A DNA stretch of 51,775 bases from Azospirillum sp. 47_25 (GTDB taxonomy: Bacteria; Pseudomonadota; Alphaproteobacteria; RF32; CAG-239), in NCBI GenBank assembly GCA_001917125.1, contig MNTU01000046.1, positions 35,697 through 87,471 on the forward strand, given 5' to 3'. The position numbers were made by a program, and so were the translations under genes. Within the stretch, counting starts at the first letter, position 1. Each line of letters starts with the position of its first letter. The notes under the pieces were generated by a model. That model was not told where the DNA came from and made no database searches. It saw only the letters and a program-made list of their open reading frames with translations. Positions 43,801 through 51,175 of the stretch are shown here, piece after piece.

Positions 43801-44331
43801 ATGGACAAAAAGATATTTGACGCGACGATTGCGCGCAGCAACGAGTGGAAAGAGGTTATTTTCAACATTCTGCAGGAAAGCGATGAAACTGCCGGATGTC
43901 TCAGCCTCAGAGAACAGCTTGAGGAAATGTTGGATGTTGATACGGTTTGCCTGAGCGACGTTGACATGTTCAAAAAACTCAAACGGGAATACGGTCTTCA
44001 TGTTTCAATTCAGATTCCTGAGCTGAAACAGCTGCCGGAGGTTGTCAGACTAACTTTCAAAATGTGCGAGGATATGCTGAAACGGCTTCCGACGGACATG
44101 ATGCAAGGGGTTGACGAATCGGTTCCGGCCAGACATGAGCCGCTTTTCCGTCAGCGCGGCGAACAGGTGCTTTACCGAATACACCGAACGCTGAATATGA
44201 CGCTGATAGACGTTCAGGTTCGCACCGATGAAGTTCAGTGTGAGGATCTTCTCTACTGGAGCCAGGACAAGCTGTTTATCATGACATTTGCTCCCGAGCT
44301 TGAAGAGGCGGAGGATTATGTCTTAATCTAA
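43801..44331 (+). CDS. Unknown soluble protein inserted between ruvC and ruvA
   Basis: A 176-residue protein with no signal peptide or membrane segment; acidic, with helices (QESDETAGCLSLREQLEEMLDVDTVCLSDVDMFKKLKREY) and a C-terminal part VLYRIHRTLNMTLIDVQVRTDEVQCEDLLYWSQDKLFIMTFAPEL. I recognise no family. No good ribosome site is seen before ATG 43801, only an AT-rich leader. It has its own promoter and terminator and so is an independent unit within the ruv cluster. Length (176) equals that of the unknown protein at 27252, but the sequences do not look related. Confidence 0.65.
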   Translation: MDKKIFDATIARSNEWKEVIFNILQESDETAGCLSLREQLEEMLDVDTVCLSDVDMFKKLKREYGLHVSIQIPELKQLPEVVRLTFKMCEDMLKRLPTDMMQGVDESVPARHEPLFRQRGEQVLYRIHRTLNMTLIDVQVRTDEVQCEDLLYWSQDKLFIMTFAPELEEAEDYVLI

Positions 44332-44337
44332 GAAAGG

Positions 44338-44373
44338 AAAAACACCCCGGTTTGACAGCCCGGGTGTTTTTTT
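44338..44373 (+). terminator. Rho-independent terminator
   Basis: AACACCC and GGGTGTT arms, extended by GG/CC past one mismatch, enclose a short loop, and a T-run follows (44365-44373). Confidence 0.8.
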
Positions 44374-44409
44374 GTGCCGGAAATGATGTTGCCTATTGTG
44401 AGAAAGTGC

Positions 44410-44438
44410 TTGTATGAGACTGGCTTTTTGTTTAGGAT
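44410..44438 (+). promoter_or_regulatory. Promoter of ruvA
   Basis: TTGTAT 44410-44415, 17-bp spacer, TAGGAT 44433-44438; the ruvA ATG lies about 30 bases downstream. The terminator just upstream makes a new promoter here necessary. Confidence 0.55.
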
Positions 44439-44467
44439 AAGACGTAATTGAATGAGAGGATGTTTAT

Positions 44468-45142
44468 ATGATAGCAAAACTGCGCGGCATTATAGATACA
44501 ATCGGCGACGATTACTGCATTGTTGATGTCAACGGCGTGGGGTATTTGGTTTTTGCTTCGGCCAAAACGCTTGGAAAGCTGACCCGGGGCAAACAATACT
44601 GCCTGCTGACTGAAACGGTTGTGCGCGAGGACAGCATTTCGCTGTTCGGCTTTTATGACGCCTGGGAAAAAGAATGGTTTCTGACGCTGACGAAGGTTCA
44701 GGGGGTCGGGGCCAAGGTTTGTCTCAGCATCCTTTCGGTGCTGTCACCGTCCCAACTGGCGCAGGCCGTGGCCGCACAGGATAAAAATTCGTTTACCCGG
44801 GCCAGCGGTGTCGGCCCGAAACTGGCGGCGCGTCTGGTTACCGAACTGAAGGACAAGATTGTGACCGTGCCTTGGGAAGCAACGTCAAACGGCGACTTGA
44901 GCCAAGAGGGAAAAATGGACGAACAGAAAGCTGCGGAAATAACCGAAAATTATGAAGACAATCTGGTAGCAATGACTGATGACCCGAGCAAAATGGAAGA
45001 TGCGATTTCTGCTCTGGTTAATCTGGGCTATCAGCGTCTGGAGGCTTATCAGGCGGTTAATAAAGCCAGTGCCGCCAATCCGGAGGCAGACGTGTCCGGT
45101 TTAATCCGTCTCGCCCTGAAAGAATTTGCAAATAAGGAATAA
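44468..45142 (+). CDS. ruvA: Holliday junction branch migration protein RuvA
   Basis: A 224-residue protein: OB-fold N-terminal domain ([29 protein letters not shown]), helix-hairpin-helix motifs [16 protein letters not shown] and [22 protein letters not shown], then an acidic linker and the C-terminal domain that touches RuvB ([21 protein letters not shown]). About 20 residues longer than E. coli RuvA, mainly in the linker. RuvA tetramers hold the junction for RuvB. ruvB starts one base after its stop. Confidence 0.96.
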   Translation: MIAKLRGIIDTIGDDYCIVDVNGVGYLVFASAKTLGKLTRGKQYCLLTETVVREDSISLFGFYDAWEKEWFLTLTKVQGVGAKVCLSILSVLSPSQLAQAVAAQDKNSFTRASGVGPKLAARLVTELKDKIVTVPWEATSNGDLSQEGKMDEQKAAEITENYEDNLVAMTDDPSKMEDAISALVNLGYQRLEAYQAVNKASAANPEADVSGLIRLALKEFANKE

Positions 45143-45143
45143 T

Positions 45144-46211
45144 ATGGAAAACGAGCGACTAGTCAGCCCTGAAAAACTGCATGAAGACGAACAAAGCGCC
45201 GGAGCGCCGGTCAGCCTGCGTCCGAACAGCCTGAAAGATTTTGTCGGGCAGCCGTTGGTTTGTGAAAATCTGAAGGTTTTTATCGAAGCGGCAAAAAAAC
45301 GCGGCGAAGCCTTGGATCATGTGCTGCTGTTCGGTCCTCCGGGGCTGGGCAAAACCACGCTGGCTTCAATTATAGCCAAAGAGCTCGGGGTCGGTTTCCG
45401 GGCGACCTCGGCGCCGATGATTTCCAAGTCGGGCGATTTGGCGGCAATTTTGACTAACCTGGAACGCAACGACGTTTTGTTTATTGATGAAATTCATCGC
45501 CTGAATCCGGCAATTGAAGAGGTTCTGTATTCGGCAATGGAAGATTTTCAGCTTGATTTGATTATCGGCGAAGGACCGTCGGCCCGCTCGGTGCGAATCG
45601 ACTTGCAGCCGTTTACGCTGGTGGGAGCCACCACCCGTTCGGGATTGCTGACAACCCCGCTGCGGGAGCGTTTCGGCATTCCGCTGCGGCTGGATTTTTA
45701 CAGTCCGGAGGAGTTGAAAAAAATCGTTATCCGCGGAGCGCATCTGCTGGGTATGCCGATTTCCGACGACGGGGCAATGGAAGTGGCCAAACGTTCGCGG
45801 GGCACGCCGCGCGTGGCCGGGCGCCTGCTGCGTCGGGTGCGCGATTTCGGGGCGATGGCCGATGCGAGCGAGGTTAACAATAAAATTGCCGATAAGGCTT
45901 TGCGCCGGCTTGATGTTGACAAATACGGGCTTGATGCGTTTGACCGCCGTTATCTGCAATGTATTGCGGTCAATTACGGCGGCGGGCCGGTCGGTGCGGA
46001 TACGCTGGCGGCAGCTTTGTCGGAGGAGCGGGATACGATTGAAGAAGTGATTGAGCCGTTTTTGCTGAAACTCGGCTTTTTGCAGCGGACGCCGCGCGGC
46101 CGCGTGATTTCCGACAGCGGACGTGAATATCTGGGGTTGCCGCAGGTGCGCAAAACCCGGGCGGCAGATTCGCAGTTTGATTTGCTGAAAATAATTGAAG
46201 AGGATATGTGA
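45144..46211 (+). CDS. ruvB: Holliday junction DNA helicase RuvB
   Basis: A 355-residue AAA+ motor; ATG 45144 follows AAGGAAT by a few bases (a TTG six codons earlier overlaps ruvA). Walker A is GPPGLGKTT (64-72), Walker B LFIDEIHR, the arginine finger region [17 protein letters not shown], sensor [19 protein letters not shown], and the C-terminal winged helix with [10 protein letters not shown]. It drives branch migration. Its stop overlaps the ybgC start (TGATG). Confidence 0.97.
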   Translation: MENERLVSPEKLHEDEQSAGAPVSLRPNSLKDFVGQPLVCENLKVFIEAAKKRGEALDHVLLFGPPGLGKTTLASIIAKELGVGFRATSAPMISKSGDLAAILTNLERNDVLFIDEIHRLNPAIEEVLYSAMEDFQLDLIIGEGPSARSVRIDLQPFTLVGATTRSGLLTTPLRERFGIPLRLDFYSPEELKKIVIRGAHLLGMPISDDGAMEVAKRSRGTPRVAGRLLRRVRDFGAMADASEVNNKIADKALRRLDVDKYGLDAFDRRYLQCIAVNYGGGPVGADTLAAALSEERDTIEEVIEPFLLKLGFLQRTPRGRVISDSGREYLGLPQVRKTRAADSQFDLLKIIEEDM

Positions 46212-46654
46212 TGACTTATGACGTGCAGCCGGCGGCCGGAAAGTTTTACGGCGCCAAGTTTGTCTATCCGGTTCGGGTTTACTATGAAGATACCGATGCC
46301 GGCGGGATAGTCTATTATGCCAATTATCTGCGTTTTGCCGAGCGGGCAAGGACGGAATTTATCCGCGCCTTAGGCTGCAATCAGCAGGATGCGCTGGAGG
46401 CGGAAGACAAATGCGGTTTTACGGTACGGAGCTGTACGACGGATTATAAGCTGCCGGCCGTTTTGGACGATGCTCTGGCGGTCACCTGCGAACTGCGCGA
46501 TGCCAAGGGCGCATCAGCCGTTATGTTTCAGGAAATTTACCGGGGCGATACTCTGCTGGCAACGGTTGAAGTTAAAGTGGCTTATGTTAATTTGGGGCGC
46601 AAGCGTCCGGTTCGTATTCCTTCAGAGTTGCTGAACAAGTTGTCATGCTTGTAA
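46211..46654 (+). CDS. ybgC: Tol-Pal associated acyl-CoA thioesterase YbgC
   Basis: A 147-residue hotdog-fold thioesterase, starting at ATG 46211 inside the ruvB stop (a GTG one codon earlier is possible). The active-site region is YYEDTDAGGIVYYANYLRFAERARTEF, with the catalytic Asp in EDTDAGG; many enterobacterial homologues have His where this has the second Tyr of VYY. The gene leads the tol cluster. Its last codons (SELLNKLSCL) form one arm of a nested palindrome, and the final Ser-Cys-Leu-stop are encoded by the repeat core. Confidence 0.93.
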   Translation: MTYDVQPAAGKFYGAKFVYPVRVYYEDTDAGGIVYYANYLRFAERARTEFIRALGCNQQDALEAEDKCGFTVRSCTTDYKLPAVLDDALAVTCELRDAKGASAVMFQEIYRGDTLLATVEVKVAYVNLGRKRPVRIPSELLNKLSCL

Positions 46655-46726
46655 ATTTTGCGCTTGTGTACGTTTATGTACACGTCGCTTAAAATTTCCG
46701 TCGCAGCACAACTGTTCATCAGCTCT
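46624..46726 (+). repeat. Nested palindrome, family I copy 3, overlapping the ybgC end
   Basis: Outer arms 46624-46643 (inside ybgC) and 46708-46726 pair at about 17 of 20 positions. The core is CATGCTTG...GTCGCAGC (46644-46707), with middle arms AAATTTT 46653-46659 and AAAATTT 46691-46697 and inner arms GTGTAC 46666-46671 and GTACAC 46678-46683. The inner stem differs from copy 1 (GTGTAT/ATACAC) by a compensatory pair change. Confidence 0.8.
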
Positions 46727-46747
46727 GAGAGCTGCAAGAGCAAGTAG

Positions 46748-46800
46748 GCATGTTTGTATGTTTTGCGCTTGTGTGTTTTTAATACATTTCGCATAAGGCG
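46748..46800 (+). repeat. Degenerate family I copy 4
   Basis: GGCATGTTTGTATGTTTTGC followed by GCTTGTGTG and AATACATTTCGCATAAGG resembles the family I core but with eroded stems. It lies about 104 bp from copy 3, the same kind of tandem spacing as copies 1 and 2. The rest of the 46655-46974 gap holds no gene; TTTATGCTAGTTTG at 46911-46924 may be the tolQ -10 region. Confidence 0.5.
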
Positions 46801-46974
46801 TTCTGTGTACGTTCGATTGTTTCCGCTGCGGAAAACGGTCGGGGTTTTGTGCGGAAAAAAGTTCGTTTTTCTGTGAAAACAATGTGATTAATTAATTGAA
46901 TCTTTAATATTTTATGCTAGTTTGCGCATAAATGTTATGCACAACCTTAATTTATGCTGATGAAAGAGTAAAAA

Positions 46975-47724
46975 ATGGATACGGAAACTTTAACTGATGT
47001 TGCTTCAACTGCTGCACAGCAGATGTCTATGTGGGATTTGGTCTGGGCCTCGGATATGGTCACCAAGGTGGTGATGATCGGGTTGATTGCGGCTTCGGTT
47101 TGGAGTTGGGCGATTATCATTGAAAAAATCGGCACGCTGCGTCAGGTGAAACAGTTTACCAAGAGTTTTGAAGAAAAATTCTGGTCCGGCGGGTCGTTGG
47201 ACCGTTTGTATGAATCTATCGGCAACCGCCCGCGGGACCCGATGTCGGCAATGTTTGTGTCGGCCATGAAAGAGTGGAAACGCACCAATATTCTGAAATC
47301 AAAAACCGACCGCGGCATTCGCGGCGTGTCGCTGCAGCAGCGTATTGAAAAGGCGATGATGGTTTCAATGGATAAAGAGCTGGACGAGCTGGATACCCGG
47401 ATGGGCTTTTTGGCGTCCACCGGTTCGGTTGCGCCGCTGGTCGGCCTGTTCGGAACGGTGTGGGGTATTATCAACAGCTTTAACGCCATTGCCGCCACGC
47501 AGAGCAACTCCTTGTCCGCAATGGCTCCGGGTATTGCCGAGGCGCTGTTTACGACGGCTTTCGGGTTGATTGCGGCTATTCCGGCCGTGGTGGCTTATAA
47601 CAAAATTTCTTCGGATATCGACCGTTTTGCCAAAAAACTGGAGAATTTTATGGCCGAGTTTTCGAGCATTCTGTCGCGCGAAATTGACGATACGGCGATT
47701 AAAGCCGACATGGCCGGAGAATAA
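46975..47724 (+). CDS. tolQ: Tol-Pal system protein TolQ
   Basis: A 249-residue MotA/TolQ/ExbB-family protein with three membrane helices (about 30-52, 150-175, 190-215); the conserved part is DELDTRMGFLASTGSVAPLVGLFGTVWGIINSF and GIAEALFTTAFGLIAAIPAVVAYN. With TolR it forms the proton-driven motor that energises TolA to pull the outer membrane inward at division. Ribosome site is weak (AAAGAG). A start box TTTATGCTA lies about 60 bases upstream. tolR starts two bases after its stop. Confidence 0.95.
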   Translation: MDTETLTDVASTAAQQMSMWDLVWASDMVTKVVMIGLIAASVWSWAIIIEKIGTLRQVKQFTKSFEEKFWSGGSLDRLYESIGNRPRDPMSAMFVSAMKEWKRTNILKSKTDRGIRGVSLQQRIEKAMMVSMDKELDELDTRMGFLASTGSVAPLVGLFGTVWGIINSFNAIAATQSNSLSAMAPGIAEALFTTAFGLIAAIPAVVAYNKISSDIDRFAKKLENFMAEFSSILSREIDDTAIKADMAGE

Positions 47725-47726
47725 CG

Positions 47727-48182
47727 ATGGGATATATTGTTCAACAGCAGGGCGGCCGCCGCGCATCGCGTTATGCGAGCCGCCGCAATGCCGATATTAA
47801 TATGACCAATCTGATGGACGTGATGATGGTGCTGCTGGTGGTGTTTATGGTGGCGGCGCCGCTGATGACCTCCGGTATTGCGCTTGATTTGCCGAAAGTC
47901 GGCGGAAAGGCGCTTTCGGGAGACGATACGTCGGTCAACATCAGCGTTGACAAAGACGGTTATTATTACATCGGCAAAACGGAGGTTCCGGCGGAAGAAA
48001 TCGTCGGTAAGCTGCAGGCCATTCGCGGGCAGAATGCCGAACTGACGGTTACGATTTCGGGTGATACCGGCGCCGAATACGGCCGGGTTATCGGTTTGAT
48101 GGCTCTGCTGAAAGAAGCCGGTTTTGACAAGGTCGGCTTAAAGACCGAACCCCAACCCTACAGCGGTAAGAAGAAAAAATAG
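47727..48182 (+). CDS. tolR: Tol-Pal system protein TolR
   Basis: A 151-residue ExbD/TolR protein: one N-terminal membrane helix (residues ~29-47, TNLMDVMMVLLVVFMVAAPLM, with the functional Asp at LMDVM) and a periplasmic domain (TVTISGDTGAEYGRVIGLMALLKEAGFDKVGLKTEP). It partners with TolQ and TolA. The tail is Lys-rich (GKKKK). tolA begins three bases after its stop. Confidence 0.95.
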   Translation: MGYIVQQQGGRRASRYASRRNADINMTNLMDVMMVLLVVFMVAAPLMTSGIALDLPKVGGKALSGDDTSVNISVDKDGYYYIGKTEVPAEEIVGKLQAIRGQNAELTVTISGDTGAEYGRVIGLMALLKEAGFDKVGLKTEPQPYSGKKKK

Positions 48183-48185
48183 CCG

Positions 48186-49136
48186 ATGAAACAGTCTTTA
48201 TACAAATCGCTGGCTCTGCATTTTGTGGTTTTTCTGCTGATAATGGTGGATATTCCGCTGTTTTGGCACAATAAAACCACGCTTAACCAGGTGCCGATTA
48301 TTGTCGATTTGAATAACGTTAAAATTTCGGAGATGACCAATCTGCCGCCGAAAGCAAAAATGGGCAAGGAAGACAAAGCGGCCAGCAAAGTCAAACGCAA
48401 AATAGAAAACAACTATACCAAAGAAGAGCCGAAAAAGGACGACAAACGCCCGACAGCCAAAGAGCCGGAGGAAGAAACGGCTCCGGAAGAGGCTGCGCCG
48501 ACAGAGCCGAAGAAAGATTATCTGGTTGCGCCGCAGCCCAAGAAACCGAAAGCGCCGAAGAAAAAGCCGACGCCGCCGGTTCCCGCGGCCAAGCCGAAAC
48601 CCAAGCCCAAACCTAAACCGGAAGTTAAAAAGGAGCAGAAACAGCCCGAAAAAGGCAAACCTCAGCTGGCGAATCCGCTGAAGAGTCTGCTGGCCTCGGT
48701 TGACGCGTTGGAAAAAGAGGTCGGCAACACCAATCAGGAAGCGACCATTAAAGAGGGAACCGAAGTCAACAATATGGGGATTGAAGGCGGTACCGGCGGC
48801 TCTTATTTCAGCGAGCTGTCAATTTCTGAAATCGACGCGATTGCCGGACGTCTGCGCGCCTGTTGGAACCTTGATCCCGGGGCGATGGGAATTAAGGACA
48901 TGATTATTGAAATCCGCGCTTTCCTCAACAAAGACGGCAGCGTGCGTAAAGTGGACATTATCAACACTTCCCGCTATAACAGCGATGCGCATTTCCGTTC
49001 GGTTGCCGACAGTGCCCGCCGTGCCGTTTATATTTGTGCGCCTTATTCCATTTTTGCCGATAAATATGCCGACAAATATGACAAGTGGAATACGATGCTG
49101 TTGCGCTTTAATCCGCTTGACGGACAAATTCGCTGA
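48186..49136 (+). CDS. tolA: Cell envelope integrity protein TolA
   Basis: A 316-residue protein: short N-terminal membrane anchor (residues ~10-26), a long Lys/Pro/Glu/Ala-rich segment (~60-165) that spans the periplasm, and a C-terminal domain (KLSISEIDAIAGRLRACWNLDPGAMG...) like TonB/TolA C-terminal folds, with two Cys. TolA links the TolQR motor to the outer membrane. tolB and pal, which usually follow, are not present in the remaining 2.6 kb; a strong terminator follows TolA instead. Confidence 0.9.
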   Translation: MKQSLYKSLALHFVVFLLIMVDIPLFWHNKTTLNQVPIIVDLNNVKISEMTNLPPKAKMGKEDKAASKVKRKIENNYTKEEPKKDDKRPTAKEPEEETAPEEAAPTEPKKDYLVAPQPKKPKAPKKKPTPPVPAAKPKPKPKPKPEVKKEQKQPEKGKPQLANPLKSLLASVDALEKEVGNTNQEATIKEGTEVNNMGIEGGTGGSYFSELSISEIDAIAGRLRACWNLDPGAMGIKDMIIEIRAFLNKDGSVRKVDIINTSRYNSDAHFRSVADSARRAVYICAPYSIFADKYADKYDKWNTMLLRFNPLDGQIR

Positions 49137-49157
49137 CGGGTGATTGGCAGAAGTTTG

Positions 49158-49195
49158 AATACGATTTTTCAGTTCTGAAAAATCGTATTTTTTTT
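49158..49195. terminator. Rho-independent terminator after tolA
   Basis: A perfect 15-bp stem (49158-49172 with 49175-49189) around TT, ending in a T run. Confidence 0.9.
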
Positions 49196-49240
49196 GTGGC
49201 ATATTCTGCGTTGTTTATAAGTATGTGCTATGGTTTTTTA

Positions 49241-49585
49241 CAGTCATTGCCCTATTGGCTTTCTTTAGCGTTATTGTCCGGCTTGATTCCTTTAGTGTCA
49301 TTGCCCGACTTGATCGGGCAATCTGAATTGGAGATGTTCCGGCCAGCCGCACCCGGCGGGAGAGGTCATATCCGGCGGAGAGATGACAGAAGACAGGGAG
49401 AATGATGCTTTGCGGTGTGGATTATCCGGTCAAGCCGGATAATGACAGAGAAAGAGAATGCCAGATAATGACAGGAGAAAGATAATGCTGGATAATGACA
49501 ATAATAAAATCAGCCGGGTAATGGCAGGAGGAGGGGATTGCCCGATCAAGTCGGACAATGACAGGAAAAGTCGGATAATGAATAG
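49241..49585. repeat. Array of REP-like palindromes
   Basis: Three full units of 29 bases: 49296-49324 (ATTGCCCGA/TCGGGCAAT), 49419-49447 (ATTATCCGG/CCGGATAAT, reverse orientation) and 49535-49563 (ATTGCCCGA/TCGGACAAT, one mismatch, reverse orientation). All share a CTTGA/TCAAG loop and a TGTCAT flank. Half or eroded units lie at about 49245, 49270-49290, 49461-49475, 49489-49500, 49514-49528 and 49567-49585. The loop is constant while the stem base pairs change in step. The region has no convincing gene; small open frames across it follow the repeats. Confidence 0.85.
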
Positions 49586-49629
49586 AGGCAGAGCGAAAAT
49601 GACAGTAAGGAAAGAACAGCGCCCGACGG

Positions 49630-49989
49630 TTATTTTTCGGCGGCTTTGAGAAGAATATCAATCGCTTTGTCAACCAGTTCAAGGAACTCTTTGTCATGAG
49701 GTTTGAGTTTATTGGCGATTTCTTCGATTTTTTTGCGGGTGATTTTGTCCTGCGGCAGAATTTTGGAGAACTCAAACAGTTCCGACATGCTGACGTTCAG
49801 TTTTTCGGCGATTTTTCTTAAGGTTTCGATTTTGGGAGAGATTTTGCCGAGTTCGATGCCGGAGATGGTGTTCATTGACATATCCATATCATAGGCGAGC
49901 TCAAGCTGGCTTACACCTTTAATTTTTCGGAGTTCACGGATGCGGTTTCCGAGTTTTATGGCAAAATCGTCGTCGGTCATAGCGTTCAT
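49630..49989 (-). CDS. XRE-family transcriptional regulator
   Basis: A 119-residue protein with an N-terminal helix-turn-helix (LGNRIRELRKIKGVSQLELAYDMDMSMNTISGIELGKISPKIETLRKIAEKLNVSMSELF) and a C-terminal helical tail (KKIEEIANKLKPHDKEFLELVDKAIDILLKA). The start may be ATG 49989 or the ATG three codons in (49980); AGGA lies 2 or 11 bases before them. A small regulator of this kind may control itself or nearby surface genes; no phage gene is near. It is divergent from the Cys-rich gene. Confidence 0.85.
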   Translation of the reverse strand: MNAMTDDDFAIKLGNRIRELRKIKGVSQLELAYDMDMSMNTISGIELGKISPKIETLRKIAEKLNVSMSELFEFSKILPQDKITRKKIEEIANKLKPHDKEFLELVDKAIDILLKAAEK

Positions 49990-50041
49990 ATTCCTATTTT
50001 ATTGTGAACTTCGATATACTATAAACTTGTAATTTTGCATC

Positions 50042-50070
50042 TTGACTCTCTAAAATTACTAATGTATTAT
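50042..50070 (+). promoter_or_regulatory. Promoter of the Cys-rich protein gene
   Basis: TTGACT 50042-50047, exact 17-bp spacer, TATTAT 50065-50070. The transcript would start near 50077, leaving a leader of about 165 bases before the ATG at 50243. Confidence 0.7.
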
Positions 50071-50149
50071 GAATTTAGTAGCTTAGATAAGTAAAATTAA
50101 CAGTTAACCATTAATTCTTAATCGAATTATCTAGCTGCGCTGAGGAAGG

Positions 50150-50217
50150 GGTCGGAAACGTTATACTGAATCAAAGCCAAACCTAAATAGTACACCTTGT
50201 TTTCCGACCTTTTTTTT
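50150..50217 (+). promoter_or_regulatory. Leader hairpin with T-tract (possible attenuator)
   Basis: GGTCGGAAA 50150-50158 pairs perfectly with TTTCCGACC 50201-50209 around a 42-base loop, followed by eight T (50210-50217) and only 25 bases before the ATG of the Cys-rich gene. This is a terminator shape inside a leader. The loop is long enough to form alternatives, but I see no obvious leader peptide. Confidence 0.5.
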
Positions 50218-50242
50218 CAAATTTTTATGTGGGAGGTAAGAG

Positions 50243-51076
50243 ATGATTAAGAAGTGGCAAATCGTTACAGCAAGTATGCTTTTATCTCTGTTGTCTTTTA
50301 AAGTTCAAGCAAATGTAAAGTTTATTGTTGACAACAAGCCCGGAGAACTCGTCTTCGGGTATGAAGCGTTGTGTGTTGATAAGGGCTATTCGGTCAAAGC
50401 GTCCGACTGTGCGGAAGGCATGGTGGGAAACAGCTGCCCCTACAGCGACGAATATGTTGACAAATGTCTGACACCGACGGAATGGTGCACGGCCAATGGC
50501 TACGGCAAAGTGGCTTCCGACTGCGTTAAGCCGGAATATCCTTATGAGGCCTGCCCCAAAGACGGAACAAGGTTCAAAAGCTGCCTCAGGGACAACGGGC
50601 GGGCTTGTCAGGAAGAAGACTATTATCTGGTTTGCAACGAGACCGGAACCATACCGGACACCTCGGCGGCAGGCTGCCCTTATGATACTTCCTATAAAAA
50701 ATGCGTGTGCAATCCCTGTGAGGGGTACACTTATACTCTGGCTGAGGCAACGGCGCAGGGTTATGTGGCGGGGCCGTCGTGCAATTCGTGCGGAACGGTT
50801 AAATATATGCGTTTGCCGGCAGACTGCGGGTCGTATGTGGAATGCGACTGCGGCGGTATCGGTACGGCCTGCTGGAGCGGTACGAAAAAACTCTATGCCT
50901 CCTGCCAGTCATGCTGCGAGAATCGTTGCAGCATTGCCGACAGCGACCGGCAAGACGGCATTTTGTATGAGTATGAGGAGTGCTCGGGCAAATATTGCGA
51001 CATCGGCTGCGCAATGGGTTATGAAGATTTGGATAATTACTGGTGTGACGGCGCTTTAAGGTGCCTGGTGAAGTGA
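50243..51076 (+). CDS. Cysteine-rich secreted protein with repeated modules
   Basis: A 277-residue protein with signal peptide (residues 1-23, ending VQA) and about 29 cysteines in the mature part. It has a repeated module: Cys, Gly-Tyr, ser-Asp-Cys, Cys-Pro-Tyr, then a Tyr and Lys-Cys (e.g. SCPYSDEYVDKC, GCPYDTSYKKC). Later Cys are in GTACW, ASCQSCCENRC and SGKYCDIGC. All should pair as disulfides after export. A GGAGG site precedes ATG. I do not recognise a family, although similar modular Cys proteins accompany surface proteins in some gut bacteria. After its TGA the same frame stays open for 24 codons with one more Cys. Confidence 0.8.
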   Translation: MIKKWQIVTASMLLSLLSFKVQANVKFIVDNKPGELVFGYEALCVDKGYSVKASDCAEGMVGNSCPYSDEYVDKCLTPTEWCTANGYGKVASDCVKPEYPYEACPKDGTRFKSCLRDNGRACQEEDYYLVCNETGTIPDTSAAGCPYDTSYKKCVCNPCEGYTYTLAEATAQGYVAGPSCNSCGTVKYMRLPADCGSYVECDCGGIGTACWSGTKKLYASCQSCCENRCSIADSDRQDGILYEYEECSGKYCDIGCAMGYEDLDNYWCDGALRCLVK

Positions 51077-51175
51077 GGCAACTGCTCCGGCAAGGGCGAA
51101 AAGGGTTCTGCGGCGGCAAAAAGCGTCCGAAGGCGCCGAGAAGAAGCTTAAGAGAATAACTGACTAAGGAGAAGG

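Noticed and set aside
27252..44331. Homology between the two 176-residue unknown proteins (27252-27782 and 43801-44331)
   Set aside because: Same length and similar promoter motif, but no shared residues beyond chance were seen by eye.
49241..49585. CRISPR array after tolA
   Set aside because: The repeats are palindromic, in both orientations, unequally spaced and without uniform spacers; no cas genes are nearby.
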